Source: Bin75 sp965200435 (GTDB taxonomy: Bacteria > Nitrospirota > Nitrospiria > Nitrospirales > UBA8639). Taken from it: a DNA stretch of 64,000 bases. Made by a program: the position numbers and the translations under genes. This document shows, one piece after another, positions 9,308-18,075 of the stretch. The notes under the pieces are model-generated. The model ran no database searches, was not told the origin of the DNA, and was given only the letters and a program-made list of their open reading frames with translations. Each line of letters opens with the position of its first letter. Positions within the stretch are counted from its first letter, which is position 1. The stretch spans positions 248,001 through 312,000 of the forward strand of contig OZ241337.1 in the NCBI GenBank assembly GCA_965200435.1. Reading direction: 5' to 3'.

Positions 9308-11029
9308 TCAGGCATTGATCAGCAACATCCGTCCGACCTGAATCAGACTGCTGGGTAAATTATTTAACACCTTCAAGTCCTGCACCGACACCCGAAACCG
9401 TTTGGCGATACTCCACAGGTTGTCGCCGCGCCGCACCCGGTACCACGTGGCGTTGCCCGTCTCTACGACGCCTCGATTGACGCGCAACCGCTGTCCGGTC
9501 CTGATTAAATTCCCGGAGATGCCATTCAGCCGTTTTAACGTGCGCACGCTTACCCCGAAGCGCTTCGCAAGCATCGACAAACTGTCGCCCCGACGCACCC
9601 GGTACCACGTGGCGTTGCCCGTCTCTACGATGCCTCGATTGACGCGCAATCGCTGTCCGGTCCTGATTAAATTCCCGGAGATGCCATTCAGCCGTTTTAA
9701 CGTGCTCACGCTCATCCCGAAGCGCTTCGCAAGCACCGACAAACTGTCGCCCCGACGCACCCGGTACCACGTGGGCTTGCCCGTCTCCTGCCCCGTCTCT
9801 ACGATGCCTTGATTGACGCGCAATCGCTGTCCGGGCCTGATTAAATTCCCGGAGATGCCATTCAGCCGTTTTAACGTGCTCACGCTCATCCCGAAACGAC
9901 TCGCAAGCACCGACAAACTGTCGCCGCGCCGCACCCGGTACCACGTTCGCCGGGACGACGGCGGTTGCGTCCATTGCTCCATTTGGGATTTGGCCTGGCG
10001 TACGCGCGCGCCCATTCCCGTGGGAACTTTTAAAAAATAGCCGCCCTGAGTCTGGGGCACGATGCTACGACGCAATTCAGGATTTAATCGCCGCAACTCT
10101 TCAAAAGGAATCTCCGTGGCTTTGGTGACGGCCCGCAAATGAACCGGCTTGTCCATGTGAATTTCTTCATACTGATGAACCGGCGGCGAATAGACGTGAA
10201 AGCCGAACAACGCAGGATTCTTTGCGATAATCATGGCGGCCATAAATCTGGGCACATAGTCCTTGGTTTCACGGCGGATCAACCGAGTCCTGGCGATCCG
10301 CCAGAAATCCCGGGTCCTGGATTTTTCAATCGCCCGGGTGATTTTTCCGACGCCAGCGTTATACCCTGCCAAGGCCAAGGGCCATGAACCGAACAAATCA
10401 TAGAGGTCCCGCAAATGCTGGGCTGCCGCAACCGTAGACTTGAGGGGATCCCGGCGTTCATCCACGTACCAGTTGACCCTCAACCCATAGATCCGGCCCG
10501 TGCTTTTGATAAACTGCCAAGGACCGGCGGCGTGCGCACGCGAATAGGCCCGTGGATTAAAACCGCTTTCGATTAACGACAAGTAAATCAAGTCCTTCGG
10601 CAGGTCAAACTCGGCAAAGATCTGCTCGACTAATGGCTGATATGCGGAAAATCTCGTCAACCATTTTTGAAAGCGGTCATGAATCACGTGTTGAAAGTAG
10701 TGAATATTGCGTTCGACCGCGGGATTGACGATAACGTGAATATCCTCATATGTCGGGCGCACGCCTCCCCGGAGAGAAAGCGCCTGCATTGCGGAAGATA
10801 CCGCAGGGGAAGTATGAGCATCGAGGCGGGAAACCGGTGGGAAATACCTAAGAGCCTTCAGGCTCGCCGGTGAGGGCAACGAAGACGAAACCGCAACTTG
10901 CAGCGATGGGGGGATGCCGGAAGCAACAGCATCGCCGGCACCAAAGAGAAACCCTGAGAGATAGATCAGAAAGACGATCTTCGCTGTCAAGAAATACCTG
11001 CTCCTTCCCAACCGGCTGATTTTTGTCAT
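9308..11029 (-). CDS. mltD: MltD-like membrane-bound lytic murein transglycosylase with four LysM domains
   Basis: 573 residues. A signal peptide (IVFLIYLSGFLFGAGDAVA) precedes an SLT domain with LIESGFNPRAYSRAHAAGPW (catalytic Glu in IESGF), GPWQFI, and LALAGYNAGVGKI. Four C-terminal LysM modules follow (TWYRVRRGDSLSVLA..RFG ... LKRLNGISGNLI); the last is divergent (GDNLWSIAKRFRVSVQDLK). The family cleaves peptidoglycan glycan strands and forms 1,6-anhydromuramyl ends. Three LysM copies are nearly identical at DNA level, suggesting recent duplication. It is a monocistronic minus-strand gene. Confidence 0.93.
   Translation of the reverse strand: MTKISRLGRSRYFLTAKIVFLIYLSGFLFGAGDAVASGIPPSLQVAVSSSLPSPASLKALRYFPPVSRLDAHTSPAVSSAMQALSLRGGVRPTYEDIHVIVNPAVERNIHYFQHVIHDRFQKWLTRFSAYQPLVEQIFAEFDLPKDLIYLSLIESGFNPRAYSRAHAAGPWQFIKSTGRIYGLRVNWYVDERRDPLKSTVAAAQHLRDLYDLFGSWPLALAGYNAGVGKITRAIEKSRTRDFWRIARTRLIRRETKDYVPRFMAAMIIAKNPALFGFHVYSPPVHQYEEIHMDKPVHLRAVTKATEIPFEELRRLNPELRRSIVPQTQGGYFLKVPTGMGARVRQAKSQMEQWTQPPSSRRTWYRVRRGDSLSVLASRFGMSVSTLKRLNGISGNLIRPGQRLRVNQGIVETGQETGKPTWYRVRRGDSLSVLAKRFGMSVSTLKRLNGISGNLIRTGQRLRVNRGIVETGNATWYRVRRGDSLSMLAKRFGVSVRTLKRLNGISGNLIRTGQRLRVNRGVVETGNATWYRVRRGDNLWSIAKRFRVSVQDLKVLNNLPSSLIQVGRMLLINA
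9395..9945 (-). repeat. Tandem repeats encoding the LysM modules
   Basis: Blocks containing cgccgcacccggtaccacgt-like sequence recur near 9425, 9590, 9755 and 9925, with almost identical sequence between. They encode LysM modules plus linkers, two of which differ in length (VETGQETGKP versus VETGNA). Confidence 0.85.
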
Positions 11030-11768
11030 AGTGTGATCAGTCTTTCAGGCACGCAATTGGAAAATTGTAACGGGAATGCACGTCTGTGTCAAGAACTTAA
11101 TCAAAAACTTAAAGGCCCCTTCTATGCGTGGCGGTCTCTCCGAACGGACTCAGACATGCCCCGTACCCAACCGGGAACCTCAGCGACAAATCTCCATCAC
11201 CCAAAATTTGCCCTACGTATTTCCCCACGCCACGCGCGGAGGCAGTGCTTGTAGGGATACAGCCCTTTGTCGGATACGCTTCGCTCATCCGATCTCCAGG
11301 GTCTGGATCCTCAATCACAAATAGCCTGTCCCCGACATTTGTAATCGGGAATCGGGGATGACAGCAGGAGACCGTGAAAGGTGTCAACGAATGACTGAAC
11401 ACAGACAATCACTCCGTCAATCACAAAAAGGGGATGATGTCTGTCACGTGACCAAGGTCTTCATGGCCTGACTGGCCCCCGACCATGGGCCCCCTTCCTG
11501 TCGGATGACGCGACGCTCATCCGACCTGCCCGACTGACCGGAGCGCCCCCAACCCCCTCAATCCCCCTTATCAGGGGGACATGGCCGGGCTGTGTTGTCG
11601 GTCGGATTCGCCGCAGGCGCCACCCGACACTGCTCACAGACAGGCCTGCCAAGTGAGCGACATCATTCCCCACAAAAACAAATTGCCGAAGAGCATCGTT
11701 AGGAGTACAATGAACGGAGTTGCCACAGGAACGGCTGCGCGACCTCTCTTTTTGACGAAAGGTGCCGG
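11030..11768. repeat. Gene-free stretch with REP palindromes and a 26-bp motif
   Basis: About 740 bp with no convincing gene. It holds palindromes at 11269-11294 (tgtcggatacgc ... atccgat) and 11499-11527 (tgtcggatgacgc ... catccgac), a weaker one near 11598-11632, a CGACATTTGTAATCGGGAAT repeat around 11330-11360, and the 26-bp motif at 11382-11407. A promoter for the downstream secreted-protein gene may lie in the last 150 bp, but none is clear. Confidence 0.7.
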
Positions 11769-12179
11769 ATGGCCCACCTTTTTTCGATTGCACCGATCTT
11801 CCTCTCATTGTGGCTTGCTTGTGTCCTGCCCGGGTTGAGCCTTGCTCAGCCCCCCCTGCCCGTCGAGCCGGACGAAGAAACCCGCCTGGAAGAAATTTAT
11901 GACCATGAAACGCGCATGGTCATATTTTTGTATTCCCTGAAAGGGACCGAAGAAGTCGATTACGTGGTCGGCAGAAAAGTCTGGGAGCACCAGAGAAGCG
12001 TGTATGGGAATCCCGTGTACTATCTCGAACCTTATCCCCTGTTTTACTGGTGGAACCATACGATGTGGAATGATCCCGAACAGGATGGAGTCAACGGCAA
12101 CGAACTCGTCTACCAGGAAGACATTGATTTTGACTCGACCCGCTATAAACCCTGCCTGTTCAATGGACAACGTTGTTAA
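11769..12179 (+). CDS. Small secreted protein of unknown function
   Basis: 136 residues. A signal peptide (FSIAPIFLSLWLACVLPGLSLAQ) precedes an acidic mature region rich in Tyr/Trp (PVYYLEPYPLFYWWNHTMWND) and two Cys near the C-terminus. No family is recognised. It runs in the same direction as the K+ transporter gene 80 bp downstream. The coherent signal peptide and consistent reading support a real gene. Confidence 0.7.
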   Translation: MAHLFSIAPIFLSLWLACVLPGLSLAQPPLPVEPDEETRLEEIYDHETRMVIFLYSLKGTEEVDYVVGRKVWEHQRSVYGNPVYYLEPYPLFYWWNHTMWNDPEQDGVNGNELVYQEDIDFDSTRYKPCLFNGQRC

Positions 12180-12259
12180 ATGCTTCCATCCTCCGCTTAT
12201 CCGGGGGATTGCGGCGCGCTCCCTGATGCGCATCATTCAAATCATGCAATACCGGCCCC

Positions 12260-13654
12260 ATGCCAGACCTTGAACGGGTTCCAACCGCACGATCCTCCCT
12301 TCGCAGCCAACTGGCATCCATTCGCCTGTTGCCCGGTCAAATTGTTGCATTGGCGGCCGCGGCCCTGATTTTCATCGGCACGGCCCTCCTCATGCTCCCG
12401 TTCGCCACCCAGGAAGGCGTGGCATTACGATTCATCGACGCCTTGTTTACCGCGACTTCAGCCGTTTGCGTAACCGGGCTGATCGTGATGGATACGCCCC
12501 ATGAATTCACCACCTTCGGACAAATCATCATCTTACTGCTCATCCAAATCGGCGGACTGGGCTATGCCTTGCTGGCGACGATCATCCTGCTGGCCTTGGG
12601 GCATCGCATCGGATTACGCGACCGGATGATGCTCGCCGAAACACTGAGCACGTTCGATATGGCCGGCTCGATTCGCTACGTCAAAATCGTGGCCGTCGCC
12701 ACCGTGGTTGTGGAAGGATTAGGGTTTCTCTTTCTCGCTTTCCGTTTTTCCTGGGACATGCCGTGGGGGGAAGCCCTGTACTCCGGGCTCTTCCATTCCG
12801 TCTCCGCCTTTAATAACGCGGGCTTTGCCCTGTTCTCCGACAGCCTGATTTCCTATCGAACCGACCTGTCCATCAATCTGATCGTGACGGTCCTGGTCAT
12901 TCTGGGAAGTATCGGGTTTTTTGTCTTTCAGGACGTGTGGGGCAATCTCAAAGGCCACCGTTTTCGGCTCCAGACGCATACAAAACTCGTGGTCGTGGTC
13001 ACCCTGATCGTGCTCGCGTCAGGCACTGTGGGCATCACCGTGCTGGAATGGAACAATCCGCGAACGTTTCAACCCATGAGCATTGGGGAACGATTCGCCA
13101 CGGCACATTTCCACGCGATGTCGCGTACTGCCGGATTTACGACCATAGACATCAGTGCGATGAATGACGCCACCCTGTATTTCCTGCTGCTCCTGATGAC
13201 CATCGGTGGCTCACCCGGCAGCATGTCGGGAGGCATCAAAACCACGACGTTCGCCATCATCTGGCTGACGATCTGGGCGGTGCTTCGACGCCAGCACGAC
13301 ATCGAAATCTTTCACAGGAGAATATCGCGAGAATTGGTGGTCCGCGCTTTTTGTCTCGCGATCCTGGCATTCACAGCCATCACCCTGTTCACGCTGGTCC
13401 TCGCCTTTACGGAAGAACGCCCGTTTTTGAGTATCATGTTCGAAGTCACGTCGGCGATGGGGATCGTCGGCATGTCCCTCGGAGACGGGGACGGGCGCAG
13501 CTTTTCCGCTCTGTTCACGGACTTCGGCAAGCTGGTGATCATCGTCTCGATGTTGATCGGCCGTTTCGGACCGCTGCTCATCGGGCTGTTCGCCATTTAC
13601 ACCACAACCACCCCCCGGTATCGCTTTCCGGAATCCCGAGTGATGATCGGATAA
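12260..13654 (+). CDS. ktrB: KtrB/TrkH-family potassium uptake channel subunit
   Basis: 464 residues, hydrophobic, with four M1-P-M2 repeats. The pore segments are visible: SAVCVTGLIVMDT, HSVSAFNNAGFALFSDS, HAMSRTAGFTTIDI and TSAMGIVGMSLG, each with the conserved filter Gly. Length fits KtrB rather than the longer TrkH. The partner nucleotide-binding subunit KtrA/TrkA is not in the window, so it must be encoded elsewhere. Na+- or H+-coupled K+ uptake is the expected role. Confidence 0.9.
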   Translation: MPDLERVPTARSSLRSQLASIRLLPGQIVALAAAALIFIGTALLMLPFATQEGVALRFIDALFTATSAVCVTGLIVMDTPHEFTTFGQIIILLLIQIGGLGYALLATIILLALGHRIGLRDRMMLAETLSTFDMAGSIRYVKIVAVATVVVEGLGFLFLAFRFSWDMPWGEALYSGLFHSVSAFNNAGFALFSDSLISYRTDLSINLIVTVLVILGSIGFFVFQDVWGNLKGHRFRLQTHTKLVVVVTLIVLASGTVGITVLEWNNPRTFQPMSIGERFATAHFHAMSRTAGFTTIDISAMNDATLYFLLLLMTIGGSPGSMSGGIKTTTFAIIWLTIWAVLRRQHDIEIFHRRISRELVVRAFCLAILAFTAITLFTLVLAFTEERPFLSIMFEVTSAMGIVGMSLGDGDGRSFSALFTDFGKLVIIVSMLIGRFGPLLIGLFAIYTTTTPRYRFPESRVMIG

Positions 13655-13666
13655 GCGAGAGACCCG

Positions 13667-13957
13667 TTATTTTAGTCGCCGCTGAAGGACCAGAACAAAC
13701 GTCATCAAAGTCGGCAGCGGGGCAACCAGAAGGGGGATCAACCAGATCCACGCATTTTTCCCACGGACACGCGCTTGGTCAAACATCCAGACGAACACCC
13801 ACACGACCAGTAAGAAATAGTTGATCCCCAACCAATGCGTGGCACGCGTGGTGAGGTCACCGGCATGCTCACCCGTTGTGGTGCCCCAAAAAATCACCTG
13901 CAAGACCCCGCACGTGACCAATAAGGTGATGACAATCCGTTTGCTCCACACGTACAT
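13667..13957 (-). CDS. Small three-helix membrane protein, unknown function
   Basis: 96 residues with three hydrophobic segments (IVITLLVTCGVLQVIFWG, YFLLVVWVFVWMF, AWIWLIPLLVAPLPTLMTFVLVL) separated by short charged loops. No family recognised. It converges with ktrB, ending 12 bp after it. The clear alternation of helices and loops supports a genuine gene. Confidence 0.65.
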   Translation of the reverse strand: MYVWSKRIVITLLVTCGVLQVIFWGTTTGEHAGDLTTRATHWLGINYFLLVVWVFVWMFDQARVRGKNAWIWLIPLLVAPLPTLMTFVLVLQRRLK

Positions 13958-14257
13958 GATTCAACGACTCCTTTTGTGAGAGAAATCACGTTCCAACTTA
14001 TTGACAGGGCTCCCATGGGGGAAGCAGCAGAATAGTATGAATTCCGGTAAAAATCGAGACTCACGTGCAACAAGATCGCCTATGTTCTTTTTTTTCCGCC
14101 GGAAGACACGAATTCCCGGACAACCTTGTTGATGAATGAACAGTTCTCTTTTTCGTCCTGTGGGTAACATAAAAATGTCTTCATAACATTTTGAATCACA
14201 ATAGTTTTCTTTATTCCCCAGGATATCCACTGCCTCCCCAGTCATGAAAGCAAAAAA
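13958..14257. other. AT-rich gene-free upstream region of nrdJ
   Basis: About 300 bp, visibly richer in A/T than its surroundings. A 100-codon minus-strand frame crosses it but has no ribosome site, family or convincing composition. I looked for a cobalamin riboswitch because NrdJ needs adenosylcobalamin and saw no recognisable B12 box. Confidence 0.5.
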
Positions 14258-14305
14258 ACACAATATTTAGTATTGACAATTTCCATGTCACTCTATAGAT
14301 TGTGT
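14258..14305 (+). promoter_or_regulatory. Two NrdR-like boxes
   Basis: Box 1 at 14258-14273 reads ACACAATATTTAGTAT and box 2 at 14290-14305 reads ACTCTATAGATTGTGT. Each matches the NrdR consensus ACACWATATATWGTGT at 14 of 16 positions. Their centres are 32 bp apart, three helical turns, the standard arrangement for cooperative NrdR binding. They flank and overlap the nrdJ promoter, so repression by NrdR-(d)ATP is the likely control. Confidence 0.85.
14274..14301 (+). promoter_or_regulatory. Probable sigma-70 promoter of nrdJ
   Basis: Perfect -35 TTGACA at 14274-14279 and a -10-like TAGATT at 14296-14301 (16-bp spacer); TATAGA two bases earlier is an alternative. The -10 lies inside NrdR box 2. 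It predicts a start of transcription near 14308 and a leader of about 55 nt before the GTG at 14365. Confidence 0.6.
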
Positions 14306-14364
14306 CGCTTGAAAACATTTATACTGCTTGGCAGAAAACCGGGATCAAACAGAAAACGGTAAAT

Positions 14365-17300
14365 GTGAAGATCGAACGCCTTTTTACCCAGGCCGGAGCA
14401 TTGCCCTACGAAGACATTCCTTTTTCCTCCCGGTCTTCGGAAATCCGGAATCCGGACGGCTCCCTGGTCTTCCAACTCGATGACATTCAGGTCCCCGAGC
14501 AATGGTCCCAACTGGCCGTGGACATTCTGGCGCAAAAATATTTCCGGAAAGCCGGAGTGCCGCAACTCGATGCCAATGGCGAACCGGTCAGGGATGATCA
14601 GCAAACCTCCCGGACGGGCGGCGAACGCGACGCCCGGCAGGTCTTTCATCGCCTGGCAGGATGCTGGACGCAGTGGGGCGAGACGCATGGGTACTTCGAT
14701 ACTGACCAGGACGCCCGGGCCTTTTACTCCGAACTGTGTTTCATGCTGGCCAAACAAATGGCCGCGCCCAATTCCCCGCAATGGTTCAATACCGGCCTGC
14801 ACTATGCGTATGAAATCAGCGGCCCCTCTCAAGGTCATTATTTCGTCGATCCCCACACCCAAAAACTTCACCGGTCCAAGAACGCCTACGAACGCCCCCA
14901 GGTTCACGCCTGTTTTATCCAATCAGTCGATGACAACCTCGTCAACGACGGCGGCATTATGGACTTATGGGTTCGGGAAGCCCGGTTATTCAAATACGGA
15001 TCAGGGACCGGCACCAATTTTTCCAAGCTTCGAGGAGAAAATGAGCCGTTGTCCGGCGGAGGAAAATCCTCCGGGCTGATGTCCTTCCTCAAAATCGGAG
15101 ACCGTGCAGCAGGCGCGATCAAATCCGGAGGCACAACCAGACGGGCTGCCAAAATGGTGTGCCTGGATCTGGACCATCCCGATATCGAAGAGTTCATCGA
15201 CTGGAAGATGATCGAGGAACAAAAGGTCGCCGCCATGGTGACCGGGTCCAGGACCTGCGCCAATCAGTTGAACACCATCATGAAAGCCTGTCATCAGAAC
15301 AGCACCGATGGTCCGGATACGGTCGAACTCGACCCCGAACGCAACCTTCCGCTCAAGGAGGCCATCCGCGCGGCTCGCCAAGCAGATGTCCCCGAAGCCT
15401 ATATCCAGCGGATCTTTGCCTATGCCCGGGAAGGCTATACCCATTTCGTGTTTCATGAATATGACACGAACTGGGACAGTAAAGCCTATCAAACGGTGTC
15501 CGGGCAAAACTCCAACAACAGTATTCGGATCCCCAACGCGTTCTTTCATGCGTTGCAGCAGGACGGCGAGTGGCAACTCACCCGTCGAACGGACGGAGCC
15601 GTGACCAAAACGCTCAAAGCCAAGGACCTGTGGGATCGCATCTGCTGGGCTGCCTGGATGTGTGCCGATCCCGGCATTCAATACGACACCACGATCAATG
15701 AATGGCATACCTGCCCGGAGGACGGGCGCATCAACGCCTCAAACCCGTGCAGCGAATACATGTTTCTGGATGATACCGCGTGTAACTTGGCTTCCCTGAA
15801 CTTGGGTGCCTTCATCACGCCAGAGGGTGAATTCGATGTCCCAGCATACCGGCACGCCATCCGGCTCTGGACCATCGTCCTGGAAATCAGCGTGCTCATG
15901 GCCGGATTCCCGAGCAAGTCCATTGCCGAGAAAAGTTTCCGCTTTCGAACGTTGGGACTGGGGTATGCCAACCTCGGGTCCCTGCTCATGCGGATGGGCA
16001 TTGCCTACGATTCTCCCGAGGCGCTGGCTATCTGCGGAGCCCTGACCGCCATTCTGACCGGCGAAGCCTATGCGGCCTCGGCGGAAATGGCGGCTGAACT
16101 CGGTCCGTTCCCCGGGTTCACGAAAAATCGTGAGCACATGCTGCGGGTCATGCGCAACCATCGAAAGGCCGCGTATCAGGCCACGTTTGACGACTATGAA
16201 GGCCTGACGAGGACCCCGAAGGGCATTGATCCGGCTCACGCCCCTGCCGTGCTCTTGCGTGCTGCGCAAGAGACCTGGGACCGCGTCATCAAATTGGGAG
16301 AAGCCCACGGATTCAGGAACGCCCAGGCCACGGTGATCGCTCCCACCGGCACCATCGGGTTGGTCATGGACTGTGATACCACAGGGATCGAGCCCGACTT
16401 CGCTCTCGTCAAATTCAAGAAACTGGCCGGAGGAGGCTACTTCAAGATCATCAACCAAAGCCTGCCCCCAGCGTTAAAAAAATTGGGTTATACCCAGGAG
16501 CAGATCCACGACATCATCACCTATGCCACGGGTACCCGCACCCTCAAACAGGCTCCGCTTCTGAATCATGAATCGCTCCGCGCCAAGGGGTTTACATCGG
16601 AAGTGCTGGATCGCCTGGAATCGACGCTGGACGAAGTCTTTGAAATCCAGTTCGCCTTCAATAAATGGACATTGGGTGAGGACTTCTGCAGGGACGTCCT
16701 CGGCTTTTCCGACGCGCAACTCAATGATCCCCAGTTCAATATTCTCAACGCGTTGGGATTTACCCAAGAAGAAATTCTCTCGGCCAATAATTTTTGCTGT
16801 GGGACCATGACGGTAGAAAAGGCACCCCACCTCAAGGACGAACATCTTCCGGTTTTCGACTGCGCTTCCCGATGCGGCCGCATCGGGAAACGGTACATTT
16901 CGACCGCGGCGCACATCAGGATGATGGCCGCGGCACAGCCATTTATCAGCGGCGCCATCAGCAAGACCATCAACATGCCTTCGGATTCCAGCGTCAGGGA
17001 CGCGAATTCCGCATACCTGACGGGCTGGCAGCAAATGCTTAAAGCCGTGGCCTTATATCGGGACGGCTCCAAACTGAGCCAGCCTCTGAGCGCCTCCGTG
17101 GACTCGAAGTCCGAACCTCACGACGACGTCGTGAAGGCGGCCCAACACGTAACGGAACGGGTATTGGTCCGGTATCTCGCCAAACGTCGCCCGCTCCCCT
17201 CACGACGCGGGGGGTATACGCAAAAGGCCATGATCGGCGGGCACAAAATCTATCTTCGCACCGGTGAATACGAGGATCGGACCCTGGGAGAAATCTTTCT

Positions 17301-17892
17301 CGACATGCACAAGGAAGGGGCCGCGTTTCGCAGCCTCATGAACTGTTTTGCCATTGCCATTTCTTTGGGCCTCCAACACGGCGTTCCTCTCGAAGAATTC
17401 GTCGAGGCCTTCCTGTTCACTCGCTTCGAACCCAACGGCCCGGTCAATCTCAACGACCACATTAAAATGTCGACGTCGATCATCGACTACATCTTTCGTG
17501 AGTTGGCCATTACCTATCTCGACAAGAAAGAACTCGCGCAGGTGAACCAGGACGACCTGCGCGGGGATTCCGTCAAACAGGATCCCGAATGCACGGACGA
17601 CGAACCGGCCGACCCCGGGTCCATTACGACGACGACCATTAGCCCGGAACTGTTTCCCGCTCGACAGCGCATTCAAAGCGATCCCTCAACCGGAAACGGC
17701 CAGGGAAACGGGAAGGTCGCACACAAACTCGAGCTGAAGCAGGACACCCTCGCGTACCCCTCTGAAAGAGGGGCGGCGTATCAAAAAGGATTTGAAGGCG
17801 ACCCCTGTCCCAATTGCAAACAGTTCAAATTAGTCCGCAACGGGATGTGCCTGGTCTGCAGAAACTGCGGTGAAACCACGGGGTGTTCGTAA
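14365..17892 (+). CDS. nrdJ: Adenosylcobalamin-dependent (class II) ribonucleotide reductase
   Basis: 1175 residues from GTG 14365; makes deoxyribonucleotides without oxygen dependence. Visible motifs: SEIRNPDGS near the N-terminus, AQKYFRKAGVP, KYGSGTGTNFS, SGGTTRRAAKM, HPDIEEFIDWK, the active-site NPCSEYMF with TACNLASLNLG, APTGTIGLVMDCDTTGIEPDF, NAQATVIAPTG, and a C-terminal Cys cluster (CPNCKQFKLVRNGMCLVC..CG) for thiol transfer or zinc. An in-frame GTG at 14302 would add 21 residues but lies inside the -10/NrdR box. The family normally begins (M/V)KIER..T, which matches 14365. No nrdAB is seen nearby. Confidence 0.93.
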   Translation: MKIERLFTQAGALPYEDIPFSSRSSEIRNPDGSLVFQLDDIQVPEQWSQLAVDILAQKYFRKAGVPQLDANGEPVRDDQQTSRTGGERDARQVFHRLAGCWTQWGETHGYFDTDQDARAFYSELCFMLAKQMAAPNSPQWFNTGLHYAYEISGPSQGHYFVDPHTQKLHRSKNAYERPQVHACFIQSVDDNLVNDGGIMDLWVREARLFKYGSGTGTNFSKLRGENEPLSGGGKSSGLMSFLKIGDRAAGAIKSGGTTRRAAKMVCLDLDHPDIEEFIDWKMIEEQKVAAMVTGSRTCANQLNTIMKACHQNSTDGPDTVELDPERNLPLKEAIRAARQADVPEAYIQRIFAYAREGYTHFVFHEYDTNWDSKAYQTVSGQNSNNSIRIPNAFFHALQQDGEWQLTRRTDGAVTKTLKAKDLWDRICWAAWMCADPGIQYDTTINEWHTCPEDGRINASNPCSEYMFLDDTACNLASLNLGAFITPEGEFDVPAYRHAIRLWTIVLEISVLMAGFPSKSIAEKSFRFRTLGLGYANLGSLLMRMGIAYDSPEALAICGALTAILTGEAYAASAEMAAELGPFPGFTKNREHMLRVMRNHRKAAYQATFDDYEGLTRTPKGIDPAHAPAVLLRAAQETWDRVIKLGEAHGFRNAQATVIAPTGTIGLVMDCDTTGIEPDFALVKFKKLAGGGYFKIINQSLPPALKKLGYTQEQIHDIITYATGTRTLKQAPLLNHESLRAKGFTSEVLDRLESTLDEVFEIQFAFNKWTLGEDFCRDVLGFSDAQLNDPQFNILNALGFTQEEILSANNFCCGTMTVEKAPHLKDEHLPVFDCASRCGRIGKRYISTAAHIRMMAAAQPFISGAISKTINMPSDSSVRDANSAYLTGWQQMLKAVALYRDGSKLSQPLSASVDSKSEPHDDVVKAAQHVTERVLVRYLAKRRPLPSRRGGYTQKAMIGGHKIYLRTGEYEDRTLGEIFLDMHKEGAAFRSLMNCFAIAISLGLQHGVPLEEFVEAFLFTRFEPNGPVNLNDHIKMSTSIIDYIFRELAITYLDKKELAQVNQDDLRGDSVKQDPECTDDEPADPGSITTTTISPELFPARQRIQSDPSTGNGQGNGKVAHKLELKQDTLAYPSERGAAYQKGFEGDPCPNCKQFKLVRNGMCLVCRNCGETTGCS

Positions 17893-17893
17893 G

Positions 17894-18067
17894 ATGGGAA
17901 CAAAAACAGACGTTCAATACTGCCCGTATCCTGATTGCCGAAAACGGATCTGGCTCAAAAAGACTCTCTTCTCTCATCTGATGAGCCGAACGCCAACCAA
18001 GTGCCCTCACTGTGGCCGGAAAATCTCATCGGCCCCATTCAATCCATTGAGCGGGCCTGAGGTGTGA
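17894..18067 (+). CDS. Small zinc-ribbon protein following nrdJ
   Basis: 57 residues starting one base after the nrdJ stop codon. It carries CPYPDC and CPHCGRK, i.e. two Cys pairs about 30 residues apart that could bind one zinc ion, in a strongly basic context (KRIWLKKTLFSHLMSRTPTK). No named family recognised. Tight spacing implies co-translation with nrdJ, whose own C-terminus also ends in a Cys cluster. Confidence 0.65.
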   Translation: MGTKTDVQYCPYPDCRKRIWLKKTLFSHLMSRTPTKCPHCGRKISSAPFNPLSGPEV

Positions 18068-18075
18068 GCCGCGTT

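Noticed and set aside
13960..14260. Cobalamin riboswitch before nrdJ
   Set aside because: No B12 box or supporting stems seen; NrdR boxes explain regulation.
13961..14263. 100-codon minus-strand frame upstream of nrdJ
   Set aside because: No ribosome site, no family, and it overlaps the nrdJ regulatory region.
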